A DNA stretch of 64,000 nt from JBNLBS01 sp050303415 (GCA_050303415.1 JBNLBS010000005.1:124001-188000), one strand, 5' to 3'. Shown: positions 43,826 to 54,638, counted from the stretch's first letter. The notes: generated by a model from the letters alone, not told the origin. Made by a program: numbers and translations.

Positions 43826-44238
43826 TCCAGCATGTCTGATTCCAAAAAGGCATTCAAGGCATGAATTTTATCGACCATCCTAGCATAACGCACTTCAATT
43901 TTGAGCATTAACTGATCGATAAACTGGCCGATAGCTCGGTCTTGCAAACCTTCGACAGAAAACAACACATGCTCTTCCAGCTCACTCATTACATCTTCAT
44001 CAACCAGCTCATCCAATAAAACAAAAGCTTCAGAATCCTGAAGGGCATGCAATAACGCATCACCTTCCAGCCCCTTTGACAGTTGCTTTAACTCCTTAAT
44101 TGAATTGTCAACTTGTCGGGCAACTTTATGTACAACGGATAATAAACTTAAATGTTCGGTAATAGCAGATAACAGCACCACTTCAACATTTAATGCTTTA
44201 ATTTTTGAATTAAATTGTTTTTTAATCGTATCGGCCAT
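43822..44238 (-). CDS. Conserved-looking small helical protein of unknown function
   Basis: 138 residues from the ATG at 44238 (GGA eight bases upstream; an in-frame TTG lies four codons further up). Not recognised. It is acidic and predicted all-helical, rich in leucine and with no signal peptide or membrane segment. It starts 23 bases after recD in the same direction and so may share its transcript. It ends in a four-base overlap with the diguanylate cyclase gene. Codon use looks like that of its neighbours. Confidence 0.6.
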   Translation of the reverse strand: MADTIKKQFNSKIKALNVEVVLLSAITEHLSLLSVVHKVARQVDNSIKELKQLSKGLEGDALLHALQDSEAFVLLDELVDEDVMSELEEHVLFSVEGLQDRAIGQFIDQLMLKIEVRYARMVDKIHALNAFLESDMLD

Positions 44239-44261
44239 CGTTGTTTCCAAACACCTTTTAG

Positions 44262-45920
44262 CTAACTATTGAGTTTCTCTATCAAACCACCAAAGCGTTC
44301 AACCTTGTTTTGCACTGCCTGCAAAAAAACGGCTTTATCCGCGTACAGTTTAACCGATTTTTTTGCCCGGGTAATGGCTGTATAGATTAGCTCTTTTGTC
44401 AAAATCGGATTAACCTTTTCCGGTAACACAATCAATATCTCATCAAATTCCGAGCCCTGGCTTTTATGAACCGTCATAGCATAAACCGTTTCGCATTCTG
44501 TCAACCGGGCAGGTAGTACTTTCCTCACTTTACCATCCGGGTCTTGAAAATACACTTTCAACACATTACTCTGTTCGGGGTCTGGCATACAAATACCGAT
44601 ATCACCATTAAACAACTGTAATGTTGGGTTATTGCGCGTGACCATTACCGGCCTGCCTTTATACCACTGCCCGGATGAAAAAATCAGAGCCGAATCAAGT
44701 AAAGCTCGCTCTACCTTAAAGTTAATGTCATTAACACTGAATTTTCCTTGCCTGTTGGCGCATAGAACCTGAAACCGGTTAAATGCTCTAAATACAGCTT
44801 TAAAATCTGCTCCCGCCATAATCAAAGATAAATATTCAGTCTGCTGATCGGCTATATAAACAATTAAATCATCATTTAACAAAACAATATTTTCCGAGCC
44901 TTGTTGAAAATATTGCCAGGCCAGCTCTGCCTGTTGATGGTTTATTGCTTCCGATAATGCCTTAATCTGCCTATCAAAACGATAGGCCTTTTTCAACTCA
45001 TAGGTATGTGCAGGCAGCGCCGCAGTCACATCTGCCAAAACAGCCCCCGATTCAACCGACGCCAATTGATCTTTATCACCCAGTAAGATTAACCGACAGT
45101 CCGGTTTTAATGCATCGACCAACTTGCTCATTAATGCCAAATCGACCATTGATGCTTCATCCACTACGACCAAATCATAAGGCAGAACTCTGTCAGCATT
45201 ATGTTTAAAAAAGGGGGAATCCGCTTTTGCCCCTAATAGCCTATGTACCGTCGTCACAGTACAGGGAATAGACTGTTTAACCTGTTCCGAACACGGCAGG
45301 CTGGAAATATGACTGGAAATAGACTCCTGTAAACGCACTGCAGCCTTACCGGTAGGCGCTGCCAATGCAATGAGTAAGGGTTGCTCTGCCAACTCCTGTA
45401 TCAGCCCAAGAATCTTAACTACTGTCGTCGTTTTACCGGTTCCCGGACCACCGGTAATAATGCTGAACCCTAATACCACTACATGTTCGGCCGCCTCACG
45501 CTGCCAATCAATCTCATCAATGCGTTTGGGGAAATATCGATCAAAAACGCCATCTAGATGCCGATTCTTAATGGTCATAGACCGCATTTGCTTTATTTCT
45601 CTGGCTAACCGCGTTTCATAAAACCAATAACGATGCAGATATAACCGCCTGCCATCCAGAATCAAAGGTTTTAACGACGCGAATGAACAAACCCCATTTT
45701 GACCAGGTATTATCTGAGCGACCAAATTAGTCTTTAAAGCCAAAGCCAATTCTTCGGCCGTTAATTGAATACAATTATGTCCTTGACCTTGCTCACTCGA
45801 TAAACGGGCAATCAGTCGCTCAAATAAAGACCGCTGCTTATCCGGCAAGTTGGAGCGCAGACCAAGAAAATGTGCGAAAGCATTATCCAATCGACTACAA
45901 GACTGTTCTTGACTATTCAT
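44262..45920 (-). CDS. recD: Exodeoxyribonuclease V alpha subunit
   Basis: 552 residues, slightly shorter than the E. coli protein. Walker A is GGPGTGKTTTVVK near residue 158; VVVDEASMVD is Walker B; the VYAMTVHKSQGSEFDEIL and YTAITRAKKSV motifs V and VI of the SF1 helicases are at the C-terminus. RecD is the fast 5'-3' motor of RecBCD. In this genome it is separated from recB by two unrelated genes, and it is followed by a small gene of unknown function. Confidence 0.94.
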   Translation of the reverse strand: MNSQEQSCSRLDNAFAHFLGLRSNLPDKQRSLFERLIARLSSEQGQGHNCIQLTAEELALALKTNLVAQIIPGQNGVCSFASLKPLILDGRRLYLHRYWFYETRLAREIKQMRSMTIKNRHLDGVFDRYFPKRIDEIDWQREAAEHVVVLGFSIITGGPGTGKTTTVVKILGLIQELAEQPLLIALAAPTGKAAVRLQESISSHISSLPCSEQVKQSIPCTVTTVHRLLGAKADSPFFKHNADRVLPYDLVVVDEASMVDLALMSKLVDALKPDCRLILLGDKDQLASVESGAVLADVTAALPAHTYELKKAYRFDRQIKALSEAINHQQAELAWQYFQQGSENIVLLNDDLIVYIADQQTEYLSLIMAGADFKAVFRAFNRFQVLCANRQGKFSVNDINFKVERALLDSALIFSSGQWYKGRPVMVTRNNPTLQLFNGDIGICMPDPEQSNVLKVYFQDPDGKVRKVLPARLTECETVYAMTVHKSQGSEFDEILIVLPEKVNPILTKELIYTAITRAKKSVKLYADKAVFLQAVQNKVERFGGLIEKLNS

Positions 45921-46191
45921 TCAAACCTTATATATTTAATATAATTCATCATAATTGTTTAATTACTGTTTTCTTATCTGAAAGCGGTATCAGTATGATT
46001 ATGAATAATTCCACCCAAATCATACATGCCCCATCTGGAAAAAGTATATTTGCTAATATCAGATTTGGCTGACATTACCCAAACTAAAATAGAAGTTATT
46101 TTACTAATATGCTATCTTTCGCCCTAAAAAACAAAATGCTGATTCAACAGTTAGAATATTGTCAGCCAAAATGGCTAAATAAAACCGCATA

Positions 46192-48627
46192 ATGAGTTCA
46201 AACCTTCCTCTTATACTGGTCGTTGATGATGATATCGTCAGTCTTACCATTGCCAGTACCGCATTGAAAAAAAAGGGCTACCCTATTATTACCGCTGACG
46301 ATGGTCAACAGGCACTTGATCAATGCTTAAAACAACATCCTCAAATTATTTTGATGGATGGAGAAATGCCCATATTGAACGGTTTTGAAGCCTGTAGAAA
46401 GATAAAAAGCCACCCTGAACCGGAAATTCATTCTATTCCCGTCATCATGGTAACGGCACTGGAGGACAACAATGCTATTGATAACGCATTTGCTGCCGGT
46501 GCGGAGGACTATATTACCAAACCGGTAAACTGGCGTATCCTTGAACACCGCCTTGATTTATTGATCAAGAAGAATATTGCAGAAAAGGCACTACGAGAAA
46601 ACGAAGAGCGTTTTCAAGCCATTGCCGAGTCCGCTATCGACGCAATTATCTCAATTAATCAACAGGGTAAAATAATTTTCTGGAACCATGCAGCCAGCCA
46701 ATTGTTTGGTTATAAAAATAAAGAAATTATCGGTAAAAATATAGAACGTCTAATTCCCGAAGACCTTCGAGCCAAACACAGAAAAGGTTTTGTTTTAGCC
46801 AATCAAACTGAAATCTCTCAAATTAGCCGTAAAGTTCGTCAACTGGAGGGTTTAAGAAAGAACGGGGAAACGTTTCAACTTGAGCTTACGCTTTCGGCCT
46901 GGACATCCAATAATGAACGTTTTTATTCCTGCATCTTGCGGGATATTTCCGAGCGTCTAAAAAATGAAGACGAACTCAATAAACTTTCGATGGCAGTTAA
47001 ACAAAGCCCAAATCTGGTCATCATTACTGACTCCAGAGGTATTATCGAATATGTTAACCCCAAAATAACCTCACTGACCGGTTATACAGCTGATGAAGTG
47101 ATTGGACAAAAGACTAATATTTTTCATTCCGGCAATACAACTCATAATGTTTATCATGATCTTTGGTCAACTATTCAGCTTGGGAAAATCTGGCAAGGTA
47201 GCATTCAAAACAGAAAAAAAACCGGCGAATTATACTGGGCTAAAGAATCCATTTCCCCAATTACCAACGATGAAGGGTTAATCACCCATTTCATTGCCAT
47301 ACAGGAAGATGAGACAACAAATAAGGCATTAACTGAAGAAATAGCTTATCGTGCCTCTCACGATCCGTTAACAGGCTTAATCAACCGTCATGAATTTGAG
47401 ATTCACCTATCTAATTTGATTAAAGAGTCAATATCCGATGATATTCATGCTTTATGCTTTATTGACCTCGACCGATTTAAAATTGTTAACGATACTGCTG
47501 GTCATCCGGCCGGGGATGAGCTGCTGCGTCAATTAGCCAGGCAAATGAAAAAAGCCGGACGAAAGCAGGATATGCTGGCTCGTCTTGGTGGCGATGAATT
47601 TGCACTATTACTTGCCTATTGTAATCAAGAACAGGCATTACATATTGCAGAAAAACTTCATCAAATAATTAATCAATATCAATTAAACTGGAACAATCAG
47701 ATTTTTAAAGTTGGTGCCAGTATTGGCGTGGTAACCATTGATAAAAACGATGATACCAACAACATCTTGAAATATGCCGATAACGCGTGTTATACAGCAA
47801 AAAACAGCGGGCGAAACCAAGTCTATCTATTTAATAATGAAGCTAAAAATAACAGTTTGCAGGCTGATCAATCTCAACAATGGTTGACAAAAATACAGGA
47901 CGGGCTGGAATACAATCATTTTCAAATTTATATTCAGCCTATTATCGCACTGAACAATAAAAATTCAGACCAGTTCGGTGAGATTTTAATTCGTTTTCAG
48001 GAAAATGACGGCCGGATTATTAATCCCGAGCATTTTCTAAGTGCTGCCGAGCGTTTTAATTTATTGGCTGATCTCGATTACTGGGTAATGGAGCAAACCA
48101 TGGCATGGTTTACTACTCACCCGGCACAATTGGATCAGTATTCGCACATCAGTATTAATTTGTCCGCACATACCCTTACCAATGCAATTGAACTGATTTC
48201 TGACATCAATGACCTGTTACAAAAATACCAATTTCCGGCGCATAAACTGGTTTTTGAAATTGCTGAAATGATTGCGATTAATAACTTGGCCCAAGTCAAT
48301 GAGCTTATTCATGAACTGCACGACCAAGGCGTCAAGTTTTCGCTGGATAACTTTGGCAGCGGAATGTCGGCGCTAAGTTATTTAAAAAATTTACCCGTCG
48401 ATTATCTAAAAATTGACGGTATTTTTATCAAAAATATTAACCGCAACAACACCGATCTTGCTATGGTTCGTTCCATACACCAAGTGGCTAAAGCAATGAA
48501 TAAAAAGACCATTGCCGAACGTGTGGAGGACGAAAAAACCGCTCTGGCCGTTAGCGAACTTGGTATTGACTATGCTCAAGGCTACTACTACCAAAAGCCT
48601 CTATCACTTGAGAACCTGTTATACTAA
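46192..48627 (+). CDS. REC-PAS-PAS-GGDEF-EAL regulator with altered EAL site
   Basis: 811 residues. The receiver domain (8-120) has phosphoacceptor D56 and the VTA and YITKP blocks. PAS domains follow at about 140-255 and 264-375. GGDEF is intact at 466-470 with an I-site RxxD (R457, D460) five residues before it. The EAL domain (about 565-811) departs from the active consensus: EAL is EIL at 597-599, and DDFGTG is DNFGSG at 719-724. FEI(A)E, LKID, IAERVE and QGYYYQKP are kept. Cyclase activity is likely; phosphodiesterase activity is doubtful. No output kinase is adjacent. It converges with the GAF-ATPase gene, with a four-base overlap of the stops. Confidence 0.92.
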   Translation: MSSNLPLILVVDDDIVSLTIASTALKKKGYPIITADDGQQALDQCLKQHPQIILMDGEMPILNGFEACRKIKSHPEPEIHSIPVIMVTALEDNNAIDNAFAAGAEDYITKPVNWRILEHRLDLLIKKNIAEKALRENEERFQAIAESAIDAIISINQQGKIIFWNHAASQLFGYKNKEIIGKNIERLIPEDLRAKHRKGFVLANQTEISQISRKVRQLEGLRKNGETFQLELTLSAWTSNNERFYSCILRDISERLKNEDELNKLSMAVKQSPNLVIITDSRGIIEYVNPKITSLTGYTADEVIGQKTNIFHSGNTTHNVYHDLWSTIQLGKIWQGSIQNRKKTGELYWAKESISPITNDEGLITHFIAIQEDETTNKALTEEIAYRASHDPLTGLINRHEFEIHLSNLIKESISDDIHALCFIDLDRFKIVNDTAGHPAGDELLRQLARQMKKAGRKQDMLARLGGDEFALLLAYCNQEQALHIAEKLHQIINQYQLNWNNQIFKVGASIGVVTIDKNDDTNNILKYADNACYTAKNSGRNQVYLFNNEAKNNSLQADQSQQWLTKIQDGLEYNHFQIYIQPIIALNNKNSDQFGEILIRFQENDGRIINPEHFLSAAERFNLLADLDYWVMEQTMAWFTTHPAQLDQYSHISINLSAHTLTNAIELISDINDLLQKYQFPAHKLVFEIAEMIAINNLAQVNELIHELHDQGVKFSLDNFGSGMSALSYLKNLPVDYLKIDGIFIKNINRNNTDLAMVRSIHQVAKAMNKKTIAERVEDEKTALAVSELGIDYAQGYYYQKPLSLENLLY

Positions 48628-50915
48628 TCTTCAGCAACAACACGGTGTAACTGATGTAGATCACTTAAGCCCATTAAAATCTTTAGTACGCCATCCTGAG
48701 ATAATAACCGCATTCCTTCATGTACCGCCTGATCCCTTAATTCGGTAATAGTCGCACCTTTAGAAATTTTAGCTTTCATCTCTGGCGAAGCGACTAAAAG
48801 CTCATGAATACCGGTTCGCCCACGGTACCCTGTTTTATCGCATTTTTCACAACCGACGGCTTTCATCAGAATCAATTTGTCCGAGTCCAGATCCAGCCCT
48901 TTAAGTTTTTCCTTATCGGTATTGTCAATGATGTGTTGTTTAATCTTTTTTAAATCCAACTCAGGAAAATATTTTTCCCCATACATTCGTTTCAGCCTGG
49001 CGATTTCATCTTCATCCGGATGATAAGGCAATTTACAGTTACCGCATAAGGTTCGCATTAGACGTTGAGCCAACACGCCCAACAAAGCGTCGGCAAAATT
49101 TACCGGATCAAGCCCTAAGTCCAACAAACGGGTAATGGTTTCCGGGGCTGAGTTGGTATGCAGGGTCGATAAAACTAAATGACCGGTTAAGGATGCTTCG
49201 ACGCCTACGTGCGAAGTTTCCCTGTCCCGCATCTCACCAATCAGGATAACATCCGGATCGGCCCGTAAAAAAGACCGCATCGCGGCAGCAAAATCAAAAC
49301 CTATCTTGGGTACAACCTGTACCTGCTGCAAACCGGGCTGGGTAATCTCAACCGGATCTTCAGCGGTCCATATTTTTTTATCCGGTGTATTTAAATGGCC
49401 TAATACCGCGTGCAGGGTGGTAGTTTTACCCGACCCGGTCGGTCCGACAACCAGAAAAATTCCATGCGGATGCTTGATCAGCTCAGACAAGTTGCTCATA
49501 TTGTTTTCGCTTAAATTAAGCTTTTCAATCGGCAACGCTCCGGCGCTGGCCAATACCCTCAGAACTGCACTTTCGCCATTAATGGTTGGTAAAGTGGCTA
49601 CCCGGAGCTCTACCATCTTGCCGCCGAATTTCAGTTTACATTTACCATCCTGAGGTAACCGGCGCTCGGCAATATCCAGGCGCGCCATAATTTTTATCCG
49701 TGATAAAACCGGAGGGCCATATTGATAAGGAATTTTCTCTATTTCCCTACACACCCCATCGATCCGCATTCTGACGATAGTCGGATTTTTTTCTTTACCG
49801 GGCTCTATATGAATATCAGAAGCGCCCGTTTCAAAAGCATCAACTATAAGACGGTTAACCAGCTTGATAACCGGGGCGGCATTAGAGTCGATTTCCGCTT
49901 CATCAACATCCAGTTCCAAGTCATTTTCGAGCTCTTCCGCTTCAACCTTTAATTCCCCCAGGATAGCGCTTAAATCTCCCCCTGCATCATAATCGCGGCC
50001 GCCGCTTAGAAAATTATGAATATCAGAAGGCAATGACACCCTGACAATAAACTTTTGAATTTCGAGTACTTTCTGGATCTCCAGAATTCTTGCATAATCC
50101 GAAGGATCATCAATAATAATCGTCGCTTCTTTTTCATCGCCTAAGATCGGCAAACAAAGTTGTTTGTGCAAATAACTGGTATTGGCCTTAGATAACAATT
50201 CGGCGGGAGGAACAATTGAATTGTCAAAAGGTTGATAGGGGACCTGATAAAAGAGCTCCAGTGATTTACCGATGATCTCCGGCTGAATCCTGTATTCTTC
50301 TATCAATAACTTGCTGGGATGTATTCTTTGCTTTAAAGCCTTAACCTCTAGCTCATCCAGGTCTTTCTGACTGATTAAACCTTGTTGAACCAAAAATTCA
50401 TATGGCGTTCGTGTCGCCTGTAAATCCTTACTAAATTTTTCACCAAAAATTTTTGCCAGTTTCAAGGCTCTTTTCGCCTCAATACTGCTGAATTCTCCGC
50501 CATCAACCTTATTTAAGACCTGTAGAACACCCAGCAAAACATTATTGCTCTTCACCGGGACGACAATCATGGCCTTAGTGCGGAAGCCCGATTTTTTATC
50601 AAACGAACTGTCAAATGACAAATCCTGATGGATTTTCTTTAAATCCTTGTCAATATAAACATCCTTAAAAAACAAGGGCTGCTGACTCAGTGCAACATAA
50701 CCGGCAATTGACGAAGTACTTAACGGCACCCGGATTTCCACCAAGTCTTTGCCGGTTTTAAACCGGGACACGATCTCATTATCCCCCAGCCCCTTTTGAT
50801 AGATCGTAATCCTCTCTGCCCCCAGAAACTTACACATCTCAGTTGAAAGGTTATTAATCACATATTCAAAGCTTACCGCTTTTAATATTCTTGCAAACAG
50901 CTCCTGCTCAGTCAT
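48624..50915 (-). CDS. GspE/PilB-family secretion ATPase with N-terminal GAF domain
   Basis: 763 residues. An N-terminal GAF domain (about 1-165) ends at FSSIEAKRALKLAKIFGE. A MshEN-like segment follows (about 170-290; FLVQQGLISQKDLDELEV, a c-di-GMP-binding fold in related ATPases, though the RxG element is diverged to RIHPS). The ATPase domain has GPTGSGKTTTLHAVLG, DPDVILIGEMRDRET and LVLSTLHTNSAPE, and ends with a four-cysteine zinc element (CGNCKLPY; CEKCDKTGYRGRTG). The family drives type II secretion or type IV pilus assembly. No pilus or secretion genes are near; it lies between recB and the GGDEF-EAL regulator. Confidence 0.9.
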   Translation of the reverse strand: MTEQELFARILKAVSFEYVINNLSTEMCKFLGAERITIYQKGLGDNEIVSRFKTGKDLVEIRVPLSTSSIAGYVALSQQPLFFKDVYIDKDLKKIHQDLSFDSSFDKKSGFRTKAMIVVPVKSNNVLLGVLQVLNKVDGGEFSSIEAKRALKLAKIFGEKFSKDLQATRTPYEFLVQQGLISQKDLDELEVKALKQRIHPSKLLIEEYRIQPEIIGKSLELFYQVPYQPFDNSIVPPAELLSKANTSYLHKQLCLPILGDEKEATIIIDDPSDYARILEIQKVLEIQKFIVRVSLPSDIHNFLSGGRDYDAGGDLSAILGELKVEAEELENDLELDVDEAEIDSNAAPVIKLVNRLIVDAFETGASDIHIEPGKEKNPTIVRMRIDGVCREIEKIPYQYGPPVLSRIKIMARLDIAERRLPQDGKCKLKFGGKMVELRVATLPTINGESAVLRVLASAGALPIEKLNLSENNMSNLSELIKHPHGIFLVVGPTGSGKTTTLHAVLGHLNTPDKKIWTAEDPVEITQPGLQQVQVVPKIGFDFAAAMRSFLRADPDVILIGEMRDRETSHVGVEASLTGHLVLSTLHTNSAPETITRLLDLGLDPVNFADALLGVLAQRLMRTLCGNCKLPYHPDEDEIARLKRMYGEKYFPELDLKKIKQHIIDNTDKEKLKGLDLDSDKLILMKAVGCEKCDKTGYRGRTGIHELLVASPEMKAKISKGATITELRDQAVHEGMRLLSQDGVLKILMGLSDLHQLHRVVAED

Positions 50916-51119
50916 TTAGCGTCCACTCTTTACTGATTTTCAAAAGATTTTGTCTCATACTCGATTTGCCAACAAATGATTATCATATTGCTTATATAAC
51001 ACGTCTTAATTGTAGTCGTTATTTAGAGTTAACGTTAAACATCTGATAATCAAGTTTACTTTTATTTCAATATTTTATAGTCATGTTAAACTCTGAGCAG
51101 CATTACTCAATTCGTGTTT

Positions 51120-54100
51120 TTACCTAGCAAAAATCGCTGATAATGCCGACACTTTATCAAATTCCGGCCGGGTTTGATAAATGCCGCTTAATTTTTTATC
51201 CGCTTGCATACCGCGTACAAATAAATAACACACCCCACCAAAATGTTGCTGATAATCATAATTAGGCAATCGTTGCTGTAAATACTGATGTAAAACAACC
51301 GTATATATCCAATACTGTAAGCCATAATTGTGAGCGCGCATGGCTGTTATCAAAGATTTTTCGGTGTAATCCGTCAAACTATTGGTTTTATAGTCGATGA
51401 CATAATACTTGCCGTGATATTCGCAGACCAAATCGATAAATCCGGTCAAATAGCCTTGCATTTGCTTGCTGCTTAAAGGTTGAAAAGTATCACTGTCAGC
51501 CAGTATTTTATTAACCGCTAAGGTATTCATCATCGGCATGTATAAATAAAATGGCATTTCCTTTAAACACTGCGCTGAGGTCAGGTTTTTTAAACAAAAC
51601 TCTTTATCTTCAGTTAATGGCGTATTAACAACATTTTTTAGCAAACGATCCAATAATTCCGGGTTATCCAGTATTAAGCCATAGCGTTGACATAGCGCAT
51701 GGCGCTGAGAGCTGATATCTTTACCGTCAAACAATTCGGCAAAATCATTAAGTTCCAACAATTCATGCACCACATTCCCGGTTTGCGCGCCTTTAGGTAA
51801 GTCGTCTTCCGGGGACAATATGGCGATATCCTGTAGCTTTTCATCAGCTTTATCTTCCGGCAGTTCCGGTGCATCATGCTGGCTCAGGGCGGATAAGGCA
51901 GTATAACTGCTCATCTGCCAAAGACTATGTAATGAACGCCGGCGTGTTAACAACTGGAATTCGACCACTTGCTGTTCCGCACGATAGGGCTCTATCTCTA
52001 CATAGGCCTGAGTTAACAATCGATATTCAATGGCTCTGTTATTCTGTTCCGCATAACTATTCAATCTTGCCTGCTGCTGTGCAAAATCCAAACCGCCCAG
52101 TTCCAGCAGCCAGCTCATTGCCGAATCATTGGCTTTATCTTTGCTGCGCACATCCGCCCAGGCCAGGTAACAACGAAATTTGGCCCGGGTGACGGCAACA
52201 TAAAACACTCGCAGATCTTCTGCCAATTCTTCATCCCGAGCTTGTTGACGACGTCTTTCAAAAGCTTTAGAGCCCAAATCGGCAATCATTTGCCCCTGCT
52301 CATGACACTGAATTAACTCGGTTTCAGTATTAAGCCTGGCACTTCGGTGCCATAAATAAGGGCAGAAGACTATATTGTATTCCAGTCCTTTGGATCGATG
52401 CATGGTCACGATTTTAACTGCCTGCTCATCACTCTCCAGCCTCAGCTGCTGTTCATCGACCGCCATACGGCCCTGTTCGGCCTGATGAATTGCCGTCTGC
52501 AACCAATCCAACGCTTTATTCATCGCCAAATGCTCATCAACAATGGCTTGTTGTACCAGTTCGATCAGATGATGCAGATTGGTCAGTTGCCTTTCAGCGT
52601 TATCTGTACGCGCCAAATGCACCTTGACCTGTTCCTGTGCCAGCAAATTTTGCATCATGGCCATCAAGCCTTTTGCCTGCCAGAGCAGGTGATAATCCTG
52701 GAAACGTGACAAGCACTGTTCCAGGGCCTGTTCATCATGAATCAATCGATAAAACTGCGGTCCGTCCAGCGCAAACCAGTTTAAGATCATCGCCTGCTTA
52801 ACGGCATTTAAATCGGCCGGGTGCACCACGGCATAGAGCACCCGATACAGATCCCGGGCTTCCTGGCTGGCAAATACCGATTCCGCACTGTTCAACACCG
52901 AGGGCACACCTACCTTTCGTAATGCCGCCTGATATTCACGCGCCTGATCATTGGTTCTGACTAAAATAGCGATATCTTTGGGACTGACCGCTACCGCACC
53001 TGACGGTAATTGCAATGAAAATCCCGAATAGGAATGTAATAACGTTAATATCTCATCAACGATATGCGCTTGAATTCGCCCTGCCGCTACCCCGGAAGTC
53101 CAATAACCATCTTTAGTCTCACTTTCCGGCAATTGCCAGAGCGCCAATGGCGCAACTGCTTGTTGGTTTAAGGTTAATTGCCCCTGCTCCAACGTCAAAC
53201 CCGGCTTTACCGACTCAAAAACCGGCTGCTGCTGAAAAAACGTGTTGTCCCTGGCAAATAACACATTAACCGCGTCAACCAGGTGCGGATGTGAACGCCA
53301 ATTAAAGCCTAGGGTATATTGCTGTTGAGCGGTTTGCTGAGCTGCAAAATAAGAATATATATCCGCGCCCCTGAATTTGTAAATCGCCTGTTTAGGATCG
53401 CCGATTAAGTACAGATAATGCTCAGTTCCGGCAAATAAAGAATCAAATATAAACCATTGGTTTTGATCGGTATCCTGAAACTCATCAATCAAGGCCACCT
53501 GAAAACGCTGTTGCAGGGTCTGAGTTAGTAATTCGCCTTTATCGCCTTGCAACGCCGCAGCCAAACGACTGATCAAATCATCAAAGGACAGCTGGTTTTG
53601 CTGTTGCAAACGCTTACCGACCTCCTGCCGCATCACTTCCAGCAATTGCCGTCTGAATATCAACGTAATCTGTTGTAAACCATCGCTCACACGATCAAAT
53701 TCAGTACAACTCAATTTAAGTGTTTCCAAATACTCAAGCTTGCGTTGCTCGCCGGTTTTTTCCTTGGTTTTCCTGAATTTTTGCCCATTTAAGGCATCTA
53801 ATAAGCTGTCACTGCAATATAAAGTTAACGCTTCGTTATCCGGTAATTGCTCGGTTTTACCCTGCAGCCAATTGAGTAAAGTTTGCTGCCGGACATCAAA
53901 TGCCGAGACATAGGCGGACTTAAAAAAACCGTCGGCCAGAACTGAAGCGATAATTTCGCCATTTTTTACCGCCAAAGGCTGAAGATCATGTAACTGTTGT
54001 TTAAATAGGGCCAGCTGCGGATCAATATCCGCCATATCCGGGAATACGGTTAAATGATCGCTGATACCCGCAACACTGCCTGCAAGCGCATCAGGGGTTT

Positions 54101-54638
54101 TATACACGCAGGTTAAAACCGACACCTCGAATGCTGAACGACAATAAAGCTGCTTGCGCCATACATCATCGGCAACCGCTTGTTTAATGACGGCAATATC
54201 ACCGGTTAATTCGGTATCGAATAATTGCCCGCTTTCCAATGCATGTTCGCTTAACACACGCTGACAAAAACCATGAATGGTAAAAATACCGGCCTGATCG
54301 ATATCCAACAATGCCAGTTGCAAACGCCTTTTAATCTCCTCCGGATCTATGTCCAGCGCGCCCAGCCAGGCCAGCAGGCTGCTGTCATCAATCATCTCAC
54401 CGTCTAACGCCGCTTTGGCTTGCAATAGTCTTGCCCGGACGCGCTGTTTAAGTTCCTCGGTAGCGGCTTTGGTGAAGGTGACAATTAACATACGGTCAAT
54501 ACTGACCCCCTGCTCCACCACGAAGCGCAAGGCCAGCATGGCAATGGTGTAGGTTTTACCGGTACCGGCGCTGGCCTCAATTAGATTAATACCTTTCAAT
54601 AATTCGGTATTCGCCGGATCAAAATTAGACCTGGGCAT
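51120..54638 (-). CDS. recB: Exodeoxyribonuclease V beta subunit
   Basis: 1172 residues from the ATG at 54638, which overlaps the recC stop by 14 bases; this start puts the Walker A (EASAGTGKTYT) at the usual distance, and an in-frame start 16 codons upstream is less likely. Helicase motifs include LIDEFQDTDQNQW, LIGDPKQAIYKFRG, VKIVTMHRSKGLEY and FYVAVTRAKFR. The C-terminal nuclease has the GFIDLVCEY and VIDYKTNSL residues needed for metal binding. It forms RecBCD with RecC and RecD for double-strand break repair. Confidence 0.97.
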   Translation of the reverse strand: MPRSNFDPANTELLKGINLIEASAGTGKTYTIAMLALRFVVEQGVSIDRMLIVTFTKAATEELKQRVRARLLQAKAALDGEMIDDSSLLAWLGALDIDPEEIKRRLQLALLDIDQAGIFTIHGFCQRVLSEHALESGQLFDTELTGDIAVIKQAVADDVWRKQLYCRSAFEVSVLTCVYKTPDALAGSVAGISDHLTVFPDMADIDPQLALFKQQLHDLQPLAVKNGEIIASVLADGFFKSAYVSAFDVRQQTLLNWLQGKTEQLPDNEALTLYCSDSLLDALNGQKFRKTKEKTGEQRKLEYLETLKLSCTEFDRVSDGLQQITLIFRRQLLEVMRQEVGKRLQQQNQLSFDDLISRLAAALQGDKGELLTQTLQQRFQVALIDEFQDTDQNQWFIFDSLFAGTEHYLYLIGDPKQAIYKFRGADIYSYFAAQQTAQQQYTLGFNWRSHPHLVDAVNVLFARDNTFFQQQPVFESVKPGLTLEQGQLTLNQQAVAPLALWQLPESETKDGYWTSGVAAGRIQAHIVDEILTLLHSYSGFSLQLPSGAVAVSPKDIAILVRTNDQAREYQAALRKVGVPSVLNSAESVFASQEARDLYRVLYAVVHPADLNAVKQAMILNWFALDGPQFYRLIHDEQALEQCLSRFQDYHLLWQAKGLMAMMQNLLAQEQVKVHLARTDNAERQLTNLHHLIELVQQAIVDEHLAMNKALDWLQTAIHQAEQGRMAVDEQQLRLESDEQAVKIVTMHRSKGLEYNIVFCPYLWHRSARLNTETELIQCHEQGQMIADLGSKAFERRRQQARDEELAEDLRVFYVAVTRAKFRCYLAWADVRSKDKANDSAMSWLLELGGLDFAQQQARLNSYAEQNNRAIEYRLLTQAYVEIEPYRAEQQVVEFQLLTRRRSLHSLWQMSSYTALSALSQHDAPELPEDKADEKLQDIAILSPEDDLPKGAQTGNVVHELLELNDFAELFDGKDISSQRHALCQRYGLILDNPELLDRLLKNVVNTPLTEDKEFCLKNLTSAQCLKEMPFYLYMPMMNTLAVNKILADSDTFQPLSSKQMQGYLTGFIDLVCEYHGKYYVIDYKTNSLTDYTEKSLITAMRAHNYGLQYWIYTVVLHQYLQQRLPNYDYQQHFGGVCYLFVRGMQADKKLSGIYQTRPEFDKVSALSAIFAR

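Noticed and set aside
46164..46176. AGCCA-AAA-TGGCT inverted repeat before the GGDEF-EAL gene
   Set aside because: Five-base arms are expected by chance at this frequency.
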